Source: Botryotinia globosa
Lineage: Eukaryota > Ascomycota > Leotiomycetes > Helotiales > Sclerotiniaceae
Direction: 5' to 3'
NCBI GenBank assembly: GCA_014898425.1
Contig: RCSZ01000016.1
Location: 434,001-498,000 of the forward strand
Length of the DNA stretch: 64,000 nt
Shown here: positions 1-12,684 of the stretch, piece after piece
Position numbering within the stretch: the first letter of the stretch is position 1
Layout of the letters: every line of letters begins with the position of its first letter
The notes under the pieces: generated by a model
The model's input: the letters and a program-made list of their open reading frames with translations, nothing else
What the model was told of the DNA's origin: nothing
The model's database searches: none
Made by a program: the position numbers and the translations under genes

Positions 1-34
1 TGTTCACACCCACGGACATCACAATCCTACCAAT

Positions 35-2027
35 ATGGGGATCATTGGTCTTCCTCATGGTCCGGAAACCGGTGATGACCATGTGTCGATATACGATCTA
101 GGAGCTGATGAAGCTGTTTTCAACGAGTTTCTCTACCCCGATGATATTTTCACAGCCGACCATGTTTATTGGGCAGATCTCAAATTGACAGACAAAATCT
201 CCTTCATCACTAGAACCGAGGGAGCTGATGCAAAGAAAGAGATCAAGGCAATCTTGGCAATGATGAAGAAGGACCCTCTCAGTCCTGTCAGTTGGTATTT
301 CAGCAATGCCGTTCTCCCTGGTGCTGGTTTGGGTCTTGAAGGGTATGTCAATTTTCGTGATTTATGTTTCCAGTACTAATCATCTCTTCAGATACGTTCT
401 CTTCTCTATCGGAAACTTGGGACCCCTCTTCTCAGCTGTTTGGCCGCATTGCTGGAAAACTTTCGAGGTTTGTAGCGAGCAATGGACCTATGCTGTGACT
501 TACTTGGAAATTATTGGTATTATTGTTGGTCAAATCTTGGTCGGATACTTGGGTGACAAGATTGGCCGCCGTTGGGGTTTGATCCAAGATGCTGTCATTA
601 TGTTTCTTGGTCTGGTCATGCTCATCGCTTCTTGGGGTGTTACTCTCAATGGCTGGGTTATTTGTTATGCCTGGTCATTGTTCTTTTATGGTATTGGTGT
701 CGGTGGTGAATATCCAATGACAGCCACTGCTGCTATGGAAAGCGCCACTGCATCAAACCGCCAAACAACCAAGATGGACAGACTCCACCGTGGCCGCAAG
801 GTAACCATGGCCTTCCTTATGCAAGGTTGGGGCCAATTCTTCAATCAAGCCATTCTCATCCTCTTGCTTCTCATTTTCCATCATGGAAGCGGAAACCCAC
901 CTTACTCCAAAGTCTCAGCACAATGGCTGTTCAGAGTCTCATTCGCCATCCCCGCTGTCGGTACTCTCTGGCTTGTCTATTACCGCATGTATAAGATGCC
1001 CCTCATCTCCAAAGGACTCGATATTGCCAAGAAGACTACAAACGTCACTGGATACGACAAGGAATCTCTGTCCTTGACAGTCAAGCATTTCTCAGGTCGC
1101 TTGATTGCTACAGCCGGAGCCTGGTTTTGTAACGATGTCTTCTTTTATGGCAACAAACTCTTCCAATCTCAATTCATCAAGGTCATTTCTCCAGGCTCAA
1201 CTTCAATTATGGAAGGGTGGTTATGGAACTTGTGTAACGTCGGAGTATCTCTCGCCGGTTATTATTGCGCATCGTTCCTCATCGACAACAAGCTCTACGG
1301 ACGAAAGTGGATGCAACAAGTTGGATTTGCCTTGGATTTCATTCTTTTCGTCATCCCAGCTTTCCATTACGCCCATTATACCAGTATCGCCGGTATCAAG
1401 TCTTTCCAGGCCATGTACTTCTTATCGTCGTTCTTCAACCAATTCGGTCCAAACAGTGTTACTTTCCTCGTCGCTGCAGAGGTTTTCCCCACACCTATCC
1501 GCGCTTCCGCGCATGGATTTTCAGCAGCTGTTGGTAAATTGGGCGCTTTATTTGCATCGGTTCTTTACAATTTCATTACAACCCAGCAAAAGTTCTACGT
1601 CGTCCCATGGTTCGGTCTTGCTGGTATGCTCCTCACAGCCGTCTTCCTTCCAGATACCACCGGTCTCGATCTCAAGGAACAAGAACGAAGATGGAAGTAC
1701 ATCAGATCCGGCAGGGAATCTGAATATCATGGTATCGCTATTCATCCAGCACATTTGTCTCTATGGGAAAGATGGATGAAGGCTGGCAAGAACTATGATC
1801 CTAAATTGGATGCTGGAGACAAGATTCTTGAGATGCGTCAAGAATGGGAACTCAAGCAAACCGAGAAGGGAAAGAACGAGGAGGATATTGCAACTTACGA
1901 CGATGACTGGAGCCAGGAAATTCACCAATATTTTCGTTCTGATAACAGCCCAAGAAGAACTCGCGCGCCAACTCGTGTAGAGCCGAGTTCCGAATCTACG
2001 AGTGATGAAATTACGAGAGAGAAGTAG
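35..2027 (+). CDS. MFS phosphate / glycerophosphoinositol-type permease, 5' end possibly outside window
   Basis: Two exons are visible, 35-342 and 392-2027, joined by a 49-base GT-AG intron; together they give 647 residues from the first visible ATG. The frame is open without a stop back to base 2, so the true start may lie outside the window. MFS signature A (GYLGDKIGRR) sits at about residues 154-163 and a GIGVGGEYP motif, typical of the phosphate:H+ symporter (PHS) family, at about 203-210. About twelve hydrophobic segments follow, with a charged central loop after TM6 and a charged, Ser/Arg-rich cytosolic tail. Family knowledge puts such proteins in the plasma membrane, importing inorganic phosphate or glycerophosphodiesters with protons. 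The family call is firm. The substrate cannot be read from the sequence; yeast Git1 and Pho84 are both relatives. Confidence 0.88.
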
Positions 2028-3029
2028 CTAGACATCTTTTAATTTCTTGGTTTTCTTACGGCGTTTTGGGCTGGTATTTGGAAGGGAGATTCCCCCAGAT
2101 ACTTGTACAACTTGATTTGGAAAAGTTGTTTATTCATATAATTATTTACTCATAACGATCACACTAGCTTGCATGCCTTTGGTGGGACGAGATACATAGA
2201 ACCTAATGATAAAGATTTGATCTTATAATGATTGTCGTCTAGTGTATACTTGAAGCTATTTATGTTTTCCCGGTGCATATTTGACAACAAATTTGTCCTT
2301 GATCAAAAGCTTAGCTAATGAATGTCTGTCATGCCCAGTTCTGTAGTGTATTTTGACCTGCAATTCAAATTCACATGACATCGTCTTGTTCATCGATGAC
2401 ATGTGAATTTGGGCCGGTGAGTGCACGGCCCCATCTGTGCCAATGACTTCGGATGAAATAGACCTTTTTGGACTTGACACGAACACATCTCGAAGCTTAA
2501 TTACCAGATGATAACTTTACATTCTTCTGCATCGACTGGACTCATGAAGATCAGTCATATCATCGGGAACGCTTGTTGCGGGATATTAGCTTGGTCATCT
2601 TTCATGCATGAGATGGCTACATGCAGCCACAATCACGGATGGCCCCCAAAACCTCATGATAAGCGTTCGAAGTACCTTCTGTGTTTGTTTGGACATACGG
2701 GATGGTGTGTACATCGAGATGGGTTGGTTGATTTTATTGGTTTGCTATATGTGTAAGCGTGTAAGGCTTACATACCATCAGCGCTTCATCAAGTATCTGT
2801 TTGTGCGGCTCTGAGCTGCAAGGTTATACGTAACCTGGAAGATGGTTACATACCTAGGTAAGATGGGCTTACATTGAGGCTGCTCATGAGATGAGCAAAT
2901 AATGGGAGGATTTCTTTTCCTTACCGTTGCTCTATAGTTACTGTTTATACCTGATCAAAAACAATCAATTAGAGCATATCACTATATTTCTTTATACATG
3001 ATTTCCTCGCACCTCTACGTGCATCAAAA
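2028..3029. other. intergenic, no gene recognised
   Basis: Short open frames on both strands have no recognisable domains. One exact TACCTAGGTA decamer lies at 2851-2860. Confidence 0.6.
2851..2860. repeat. palindromic decamer TACCTAGGTA, copy 1
   Basis: Exact copy in the intergenic DNA about 170 bases before the hydrolase-CorA start codon. Function unknown. Confidence 0.9.
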
Positions 3030-6000
3030 ATGGACATTCATGGTGGAACTGATTGGCATAGGGATTCGGAAATTTCGACGATTCAGTTGAGATCGCTCAA
3101 GACTTCTCCCTCCACTCGAACCTCGACTGGCGATAATGAGGTTCAATCGCAGAATTTTGTGCCACTCAACAGCGCCGAAACATCACAAAGTGTGCCTGCT
3201 AAACTCAATGGCCGCCCAAAATCGGAAATAGATGAACTACCTTTCAAAGGAAGTCCCCCTCTGGAACAGAAGCCAAGCACTACAGAAGTCGAGTGAGATT
3301 AATTTCTGCTTCCAATAAATGTTTATGACTGACAGAATGACAGCGTAATCGGAGTTCCTGCTATCGGAGGACATCCAGAGATGACGTGGATGCCTGAAGC
3401 TAAATTCACACAGGGCGGGCTCTTTTCACTTGAGAACGATAGAGATGTAAAATCGGAATTGATGAGAATGACTCCTGTGTCGCCAGCTTACTCGACGAAA
3501 CATTTTCATAGAAGAAAGCCTGCGTGGATTGTCCGCGATATTCGCAGCCACAAGAACCTGAGCAAGGCTCGAGTTCTTTTGTATGACCATGGGTATCCGA
3601 AAGAAGGTGATACATTGAAGCAATTAGCCAGTAGGCTCTTGGATAGCATCAGGAAGCTGAGGTCAATCGAGGTATGAAGAGCGTGGTATTGGTAGATACC
3701 TCAACCCGAATTGTTGCACCTGTGAATTCAATCAAAACCCTTGCCTGACATATACACAGAAGGAAAATCGACCCCTTTTTTTCGTCTGTCACAGTACCGG
3801 GGGACTAGTACTCAAAATAGCTCTAACCGATGCTCGAAGGCTCAGAGATCCAATTCTTCATGATTGTTATAGCGTCACTTTTTTCGGTATGTCCAAAAAG
3901 GAGACCAATGAAGGGCTTACCCATTCATGCAGCTAACGCAATCATAGCAACACCACACAGAGGCTCAAGTTATTTATCGCAGCCAGCATTTTCTGGAAGT
4001 ATCCGCAAGATCATGGATCTATCACAGGAACTCCCAATATCTATAACAAGGCAGCTCGAACTAGACCACCATTCTCTGAAGCAAATCGGGAAAGACTTTA
4101 AAGCTCTAGCCACGGAACTTAAAGTGTGGACCTTTTTCGAGACAATAGATTCAAATATTACCGGTCTCGATCAAGGGAAGCCTTTTCATGCACCTATCAC
4201 ATCTATTAAATCCGCAATACTTAATCTGCGTAACGAGAGTGTATTTCCATTGGTGAGCACTCATACAAAGTGTGCCACGTTTGGCTCCGCAAATGAGCAC
4301 ACCAAAGAAGCTTATTTGGCGGCACTAGCCGCTCTGGTCGAGCAAGCTTGCAAATTGAATAAAGAAGCCCACTTTGAACTAAACCTCGAGCACAGAGTGG
4401 AGGTAGAGATCAATGGGTTTTATGAAGGCTCTGCTACCATCTCAACTAACGAGCCTCCAATCAGAGTCTGGTCAACAAACAGATCTCTTCACGATTTTAG
4501 ACGAAATGGTCCGACCAAGCTTTTGAAGGAGCGAAGGGAAGAAGTATCAACTGCCCCAGGAGCCGGACAATATTTAAGTCACAATACACGTGCTCCATAT
4601 TTGCCTATGGATAAGATTACTTCTGATTCCAAGATCAAGGGTCATGCATTGAATCCTAAATCAACATCGAAATTGAACCATTTCAAGAGAGGTTCAAGCT
4701 CTTCTGCCCAGACTCGAGGAGCGACAAATACCAAAGCCAAAGGATCGCCAGATATTGATGAGAGTAGAAAAACAGGACCAGTTCCGTCTCCGCCTGCTTT
4801 GGTAAATGTTACTTTACACAAATCGGGGAAATGAGACTGACCAATGATACAGATAATGACCTCCGATGTGGATGACAATGTAGGTATAGTTACAGGAGAA
4901 GTAGGGCCGCCTATTAAATTGCGCGATTTACGCCCAACCGTGCAATCGAGATCAAGCGATCCTGACGTTGCCAATGCCACATCTCGTATATCATTCAAAA
5001 AGCAAAAAACATCTCTTGACCATGAGCTGAGCATTGCGCAGGCATTACAGCCATCCATTCGAAAGTCGCGAACCGAGAACGACGAAACGGCGACCAGACC
5101 CGGGCTTCTCCGGAGGCACAGCGAATCTCTGGCAGCTCAGAGTTCTTTCTTGAGTCCATCTCGTGCCGGTCTTCATCAAGAGAGACCCTCGTTATCTGCA
5201 GGACGCGAAGAAAGTGAAATTATTTTCGCTCCCAGCGTGCATCCTTTACAGGACCCTAATTTCCCAAACCTCAAGCTTACATGGATACACGTACCATACA
5301 ATAATCCTACCTGGGTTCCAGTAAGCTCTAATTTCCCAGATTTTCACTTTTCACTGACTCAAAAGGATGTTCTCGAAAGAATATCAATCGAAAAGGGGCC
5401 AGATGTCCACAGTAAAATGTTAGATCACGAGCACTGGCATTCAAAACATGTGCGTGGAAGGCATCAAGAACATCATCATGCTTGTTTCTTAAAGCCTCAT
5501 TGCTCTTTTTTTGACTTAGAAAGTGGTAAGTCCGTTGTTCTATGCTACAAACGTCTACTTGAGCATGTCTGAATCAGTATTACCAATAGCTCCGCCTAAA
5601 ATTGGCGTCACTTCTGTCGACATAAATCATGTTCAAATGTGCCTATATTTGCCTTATCTCCACTTTGATACCTACAAGGTCCTTGTGAAAAGGAGGGCTT
5701 TAGTAAAGAAACGAATCGAGCAAGGTCGATCTAGACCTGTTCCTCAAAAGGTGGCAAAGCTTGACTCGCAGGAGATTCAAGTTCTCTGGCAGTATCTGGG
5801 ACACGACCCTCCGATAAATGCTCGGCGTACACTGGATCAATTTGGATATCCAAGTCTTCTCGATACAACGGCGAGAGATGATGATCAGATGTTGTATAAG
5901 ATGACTAAAGAACGACGTATCAAGTCAAATGTTGGAACACATCACACAGCTGACCGGCAGAGCAATATAGCTCGGATGAAGAGACCAGCTGATGATAAAG

Positions 6001-7975
6001 ATGCAGTCGATGAAAACAATGAAGATTCCGACAATCCAATTGATAGCGATCCGATGCCTTATGACGACGTTCTAGATGGGAATGTTCTTATGGTTGATCA
6101 GCTCTGGTTATGGGTCATTGATGGTATGTATGTCTAAGAGACAGAGTTTCAAAGACTAAACATGGCAATTAGGGTCTGTTGTCACTTTCTTCCCTCGGGT
6201 AAGACACTTCCACACTAAGGCTATTGATGTATCAATCGTTCGTTTCGCTGATTTCAACATAGAGAGCTGGACTGAACACGGATGGAAGACTATTTCAACA
6301 AGCCGACCTTCGAGACAGCATTTTTAATGAAGTCAATGCTGATCTTACTTCTCGCTGTGAAAATGCGTATGACCTTGCAGCCTGTGAGCAATTTTTCTTC
6401 TGTTTTAATATTCCCTAAATTTTGATTTTGCCTGGATGTCTTGTAAGCTCCTTGCAATTTAAGCAGGTTCATCTTCCTCGCTACTTGCCCGGGGGTTCAT
6501 TGTTCATAAGGAGGCAATTACTGACCCTCAAGCGCTTCAGTGGTCGCCCTTCATGCAGTCACCATCTTGTTCGAGCGAACTTCGCATCCTAACTTGGAGG
6601 TTTTCCGAACATTTGAAGAGGCAATCAGTATTCTGGCAAGTTTTCTCGTGGATGACTTTACTCTTCTATCTCTAATTAGACAATTAGACAGAAACTGTGA
6701 CAACATCCTTCAAAGATTTCCGTGCACGAAGTTTCCAGGCCAAAGCAGATGATAATGACAACCTTAGGACCAGCTCTATTCGTGCTAAGCACACACTTGA
6801 AGACGAAATCGCGGAGAAGCAAAATCGTGAAAACACATCCGCGCTCCTGGAACTACGAGATATTGAAGATGAGCTGAATACTCTAAAGACCTTGCTCAAT
6901 AACCAAATGACAGAAATAAAAATCATGTTAGAAGCTTATGCGAAGCAAGAGCTGACTACGAATGGGCTGATATTTCTGAGGAATTCCGAGGAGTATCTCG
7001 AGGAATACACTCAGCATGTAGAAAAAATGATGGAAAACGCGAAGAATACTAGAGATGACGTACGGCTGCCCCCATTTCATAGAGAAACAACTACTGAGAG
7101 AATACAGTTTGACAAGCTTCTCGGCATGATACAGAGACAAGCGCAGGTACATGGAATATCACAGCTATCTGATCAGATTTACTAATTATTAATACAGGTG
7201 GACGAGGTACATTTGGCAAGACAACAGGCTGATCTTGCCAGTGCGCAAAGCAGATCTGTCATGATATTCACAGTACGTTTATCCATATATTCGTGATGAG
7301 CTGAATTAGTTTTGACTGATAACAGGTCTTCACGGTCATCTTTGTATGCTATCTACAATAAAATCTATAATCTCTGAACTGACCTCTTGCCATTAGCTGC
7401 CACTGAGCTTCTTCACAGGCCTTTTTGGGATGAACGTTCGGTGGGTTCTTCTTTCTCTCTCAACTCATACTTTTGCCATATCATAGGCTGACATTACATC
7501 AGAGAATGGGGCGGCGGTGATTATCTTCCTCTTCGCACCGTAGGCGTGATCGCAAGTATGAAAAAGCTCCGCCACTCGTTCCAAAAGATAGAACTAACAG
7601 AATACCACCCCAACAGTCCCGGCATCATCCGGTCTTATAACATTTGCACTCATCATTGCCTGGAGCATCCGTATTCGTCATCTCTTTAATTACATTGGAA
7701 AAAAACTTTCGCATATCTCCACTAGTATATACAACCGTGTCAACAAAGCCATCGACGGAATTCTTGAGACCGAGAAGGGCTTTGGAAAAAGAAGCAAGTT
7801 AAAGGAATCAAGGCAAAAGAGGAAAAAGAAGAAAAAGTTGGAAAAGGAACAGACGAGACTGCATGATGAAGATTGGGATTTCTGGGAAAGTCGTAAAGAG
7901 CGTAGGGAGAAGGACTATGAGATACCCAACAAAAATCGGAAGAGTGTGCTTAGTACAGGGAGTGGCATTAAGTAA
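3030..7975 (+). CDS. SERAC1-like alpha/beta hydrolase fused to CorA-like GMN membrane domain
   Basis: Sixteen exons close in phase to 1331 residues: 3030-3292, 3344-3671, 3760-3886, 3948-4801, 4853-5320, 5366-5525, 5578-6123, 6173-6198, 6263-6383, 6541-6635, 6688-7146, 7198-7272, 7326-7343, 7397-7440, 7503-7555, 7617-7975. A disordered N-terminus is followed by a DUF676/SERAC1-type hydrolase: first strand VIGVPAIGGHP, nucleophile elbow CHSTGG with Ser209, then FFATPHRGSSYL and a late His region. A Ser/Arg-rich linker leads to the fungal CorA-like module: PYLHF, RRTLDQFGYP, VDQLWLWVIDG, a coiled coil, then two TM segments with FTGLFGMN (GMN at 1191-1193). A Lys-rich tail ends the protein. Exon 10 ends at a GC donor (GCAAGT); GT alternatives break the frame. 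Exon 13 is only 18 bases. Inference: a membrane-anchored lipase/esterase-like protein. Ion transport is unproven, because many fungal CorA-like tails serve in signalling-type proteins. Confidence 0.85.
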
Positions 7976-8586
7976 AAGCTATAGCTCATTCATAAAACTT
8001 ATCTACATTTTATATGGTGTCGTTGTGAGCAAAATGATATATTCAAACAGAAAGGACTTTCATTGCGCGAAAACTCGCGCCCCCGTCATTCTAGTGAAAT
8101 CACATCAAATCTTTTCGGTTTCATCATGTGCATTAAACCATCACTTTTACCATCCTTCGGGCCCAATTATTTTAATTCGCCATTACATGCGACTACAGAC
8201 TTCTAGTTTATGGTAATCCCTACTACAGACGAGAACAACCGAAGACAGCAATGTTAAATATGAAGAATTGTATTCTAGTTGCCGTAGGCTAGAATCTGAG
8301 GAGTGCAAGAGTAATAAATCTTCTTTAAATTTTGGAAATTTTGGAAATTTTGGAGTGAGAGTAATTCGCCGTTCAATAATACATCAATATATATTCAAAC
8401 TTCAGACTATTTTTCATCCGAATGTCGAAATAAAAATATTGTATCAGAATAGTGCAGAATATTGTATTCAAAGCTTTATGATCATAATTGAAAGGGAATT
8501 TTGTGAAAAGTTGAAAGATTTTTAATCAATTTGCAGTCTTTGATCGTCCTTGTCTATATTATATCTCCACAAAGAAAAACGATGTC
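7976..8586. other. intergenic, no gene recognised
   Basis: AT-rich DNA between the convergent hydrolase-CorA and Clr5 genes. It holds three copies of a TTTTGGAAA-like unit near 8328-8353 and no credible gene. Confidence 0.6.
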
Positions 8587-11449
8587 TTAAGCCTCATCGG
8601 TGTACTCGTAATACATTGCACCTTCCGGAATCACGATATACGCGCTTCTTTCCCAATCTTCCAAATTGGAGAAGTAGTGACTACATGCTTCATTAACACA
8701 TACACAAGCTTCATCCTGAACATTGATAAATCTTCCACATCGACAGAAAGGTTTCATCATGTCATTTTCCACTAGGGGCAGTGATACAAATCCATACGGG
8801 ATACCATCTAGAAGGGAACGCATGTCGAAATTGCTTGATAGCCAACTATGCCCCTCTTCCAGTCGGCGGTAAGTTAGTAATTCGGTTTGTACAGCTGCCC
8901 ACAGTTTCCCTACAACATCGCTTCGTCCATAGAAGTTATTGTTCGGTTCGTCGTGGTCGCATACTGGAGAATGTTTTTCCGTCTCCGCTTCATTTTCATC
9001 TCTATCCCCACTTCGCTCATTCCTGTCGACGTCACTATCACTGCCATACTCTAGGAAAGCCGAGAAATCATCGCCGCTGTTCATCGGGTTCACACTTGAA
9101 CGCCTTATGGTTTCGCCAGATCTTCTTTCATCCCCAGCGTAGCGTAAGACACTGCAAAAGACGTTCCATCTCAATCTAGCATCAGAATTCCATGATGACA
9201 TAAGTGTGTCGGGGATCTTGACCGCAATATCAATTGGCTCAAGAAGCTCATGACTGCATTCATCTGCATTGTCTTGGCGTATAAGCGCTTTCATCGAGAT
9301 AGCTGCCCGATCAAGAGGATTTGCACCATTTGCTAAAAGGCACACCAGAACTGCAAGTATACCAAAAAGATTCTCGTTTTCGCATCCACTATCTGCAAGA
9401 TAAAAGGCTACCAGAACAAGTGAGTGGAGCGGTAATAGCTGGAGTTTGTGACCACACTTTCGACAGTGTTTCATAAAAAGCCCGCTTGGTGTATCGATCT
9501 TAGGGGCATATGATGGTCCAAAAATGCGGCCGATGCAGTGACAAATGGTTTGGACGGAGGTATGACAGAACATGTGTTTCCAACCGATTGGGATTGAAGC
9601 ATTGCCTCCGGCTAAGTGAGAGCGGACGCACGGTGAATCAGCATCCCATCTCCCACAAATATCAACTTCTTCTCCCGACCAATGATTCAAGTCTTTGAAA
9701 AAATCGGCCACAACGTCTGGTGTGCAAGACGTATGTGATCTCAGGATTGCCATCATGAGATTATCCAAGACTGTGTGGCCACGATCGTTGATGAAGAGCT
9801 TGCGCACAGAGCCGTAAGCGCCCATCTGATTCACCAGTGCGTCGAGAATATTGCAACATGTCTTAGACCCATCTAAAAAGCTGGTTGCTAGATGTAGAGG
9901 GTAGAGATTACTGTTCTGCACGACTGTAGTTTCAATTTTGGGCAAAAATTTCCAAAATAGCTTCGGATTCCTGGTCATGATGGCGAAACCAAAACACTCC
10001 ATGAACAAAGCAGCAGAAGAAGTTCTCGCAGCTTCTGTCAATGCCATGGAAGTGATGGGCAGATCCGAGGCGGAAATGTTACTGAAGAGATTATCTTTCA
10101 ACGCAGCCTTCAGCTTTTTCGCAAAGTTGGTGCGATTGCGATTGGCTGGCCATCTTTCCCAAGTACCAGGGTCACGAGTATCCAAGTCTTCATCCCCCCA
10201 GTCTTCACTTTCTGAATCTTCACTCTCCGAGTCTTCACTGCCGCTCAAGCCTTCTGAGTAGACAGAATCAGGACTCGATGTTCCTGAGTAATGGACACCG
10301 ATGTTTGCGTGAATGGCCCAGCGGCATAATTGAGCTGGATGGCGGTTTGAATCTGATGATTCACCAATGATACCAATGGCAGCGCTACTCCCAGGAGTTG
10401 CTGGTATCTCTCCGTTGAAGTTTGGCGTAGTTGACAAGGATGGCGATACTTCATCTCGATGGCGATCAAATTCGAGCATATCTGACGTCCAATTCCTTGG
10501 CCCGACGCCCCAATACTTCGCCGTCTTGAAGGAGAATAGCCAAAATTGATAGAGCCATGTTGTTAGTGCCCTGAGATAATGTTAGATAAAGCCACTATGT
10601 GTGCGGGATATATGTAGGCTGTTGCAATATGTGCCTTACATTTTCTCACGTTTGCCCATACGCTGTAAAAGTGTTTCGTGATGACCACCAAGAAAAAGGT
10701 CGGTTCTTTCGCGCTGTTCTTTTTCTCTTGGTATAATCATATTAGGAGATGGCGCATCTAACATCGATGGGTCGTTAATAAACGGACTGCCTCCAATCCC
10801 GTTGGCAGCCGGACTGACTACAGAGATGTCGATTGGCGTCAAGTTTGTTGTCCGGTATGGGGATCGATGATCGGCTGCTGCAGATGCAGAACATGCGAAT
10901 GCACGATATGGCAAGTTCCAATGTATGAACCTAGCAACAGTATCAGTAATCAATGATTGACATAGCAGATGTGTTAGATATTACGTATTTCCACCTGAGT
11001 ATAGTACTGCCATATCTTTTTTGTGTGTCCTCTTTCGCTCAAGCATGTATCGACGAAGCCGTTTCTTCTCTATCACAGCTCCTTTGTATTTAGTGACAGC
11101 AGTAGATGTGCTATCGCCCCGGACGCGTTTTCCGAGGGCAGTGATAGCAGCTTCCTTTTTTTCTTTGGGGACGGACTTTGTGAAGTTCCATCTCTTCAGA
11201 CGGTACCTGTACTGGCTTTCGCTGTGAATGAATAGTCAGTATGAAGTGCCTGGCTCATTCATGGTGAGTAGTCTTCACTTGCAGAGCCGAGAATTTGTGA
11301 TCGTCTTTCATTATTCTAGCGACGTCTGCTACGCTACGATTGTCATCGATGTATAAGGAACGTATTATGGGCTGAAAGAGGTCCCATCGTTTATCGTAAG
11401 GAACACGAAGGAAGTAAGGGTCGAGTTCTTGCGATATGCTCGAAGCCAT
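8587..11449 (-). CDS. Clr5-domain protein, Cys-rich C-terminus
   Basis: Four exons on the minus strand, 11449-11283, 11221-10985, 10930-10640 and 10570-8587, close to 892 residues. The N-terminus is a Clr5 domain (PF14420 type): YDKRWDLFQPIIRSLYID, then VADVARIMKDDHKF and the YRYRLKRWNFTK block that spans the first intron. That intron is GC-AG with donor GCAAGT; no GT donor keeps the Clr5 frame. Further matches to Clr5-type fungal proteins are ALTTWLYQFW and FKTAKYWGVGP. The middle has an acidic Ser/Glu repeat (GSEDSESEDSESED) and a weak ankyrin-like stretch (YPLHLATSFL). An HCRKCG pair and a C-terminal CRCG...CVC...C cluster may bind zinc. The domain is named after fission yeast Clr5, a silencing factor. 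A chromatin role here is inference only. Confidence 0.88.
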
Positions 11450-12684
11450 GAGTAAGAGAAAACGATGTGTTCAATATAGACCCGGAAGGCTATGATCAAA
11501 CATGCGAGGGGAAATCGACTATTTATGTAGAGAACTCACAAGGCTGAATGCTACCACATCAATGCTCGAAAGGACGAAGTACATGAAAAGGTTTCACTGG
11601 ACCGTTTAAAGAGCATGTGGAAGGTTGCTTAGATATTGCCGACTGTGCATTCGGTGAGTGGGCGGGTAAATGGACAAACAATAGAGCAATGGCCAATGGG
11701 TCTATCAGAACGTTGCATACTCACACTCACTTATAGCGTCAGGGGCATTGTTATGCACACCATCTAACACAGCGTGAACAAAAGGACAATAGCCAATGAT
11801 AATTACGAAACAAAAAGATATCATTCTGCAAGCAGAGCTCGCATAATCAGCTTCCGATGCGAAATCTAACAAGGGTGAGAGCTCAATCGCCCCGGACTGT
11901 TGAGCAAGGATTCGTTTAACCGAGAACAAAAGCTGAACAGCGAATTATCATCAGTTATTTCTTTGGGCAAAAGAATACAACTCAACCAGAAAGAGGATTG
12001 TCATTAGCGGCTGCTAAATGATGCTGCAGCTTATGAACATAGGAAGAGTACCTAACCAATGAAAGACTACACCGAATTTCCACAAATTCAACCCTTTTGC
12101 TGGGAGTCAAATGTAATCGGAAATTTTTAGCTTGGTCATCATCGATTCAAAATGTCAAGAAATCGATAGATACAGCTGGGAAAGCCACATATCTCTTGGC
12201 AAACTATATTTTTCATGTATGTGCTGTTCCATTGCGTTCAGTACCATCTTGGCTTACTGATGTCAGAAACGTAGAGACTCTAGAAATTATTGAAATGTTC
12301 AACCAAGCATATCATTGGCAGAAGCCACCACACACAGGATCATGAACGGAATAGCTGAAGAGTGTGAGGGTTTAGGCAATGTATATTCTGTCCTGAGTAG
12401 CACAGATTCTGTAAATTGTAGTTTACACTGCATGAGAGCAATAGATCTGGAACATCTACGTCAAATGTCAGTTTTGAGGCTTGCCAGATATGTTGTCTTT
12501 TCAATAGAGTGAAAATGGGTACGTTATGCTCCGACACTATCACACCCGGACACAACTACCAAGTATTGTATATAGCTGTTCCCTTTGCTCCCATATCTAC
12601 ACATCTCTACCATTCTTCGTTTTCTTCCTCGTTCCCAATTCAAATCCAAAGACCTTATTTGTTACTTGCACTAGCGATAGGAAA
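11450..12684. other. intergenic, no gene recognised
   Basis: Lies between the divergent Clr5 gene and the small gene at 12685. Several open frames of 65-82 codons have no domain and no splice pattern I could follow. Confidence 0.5.
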
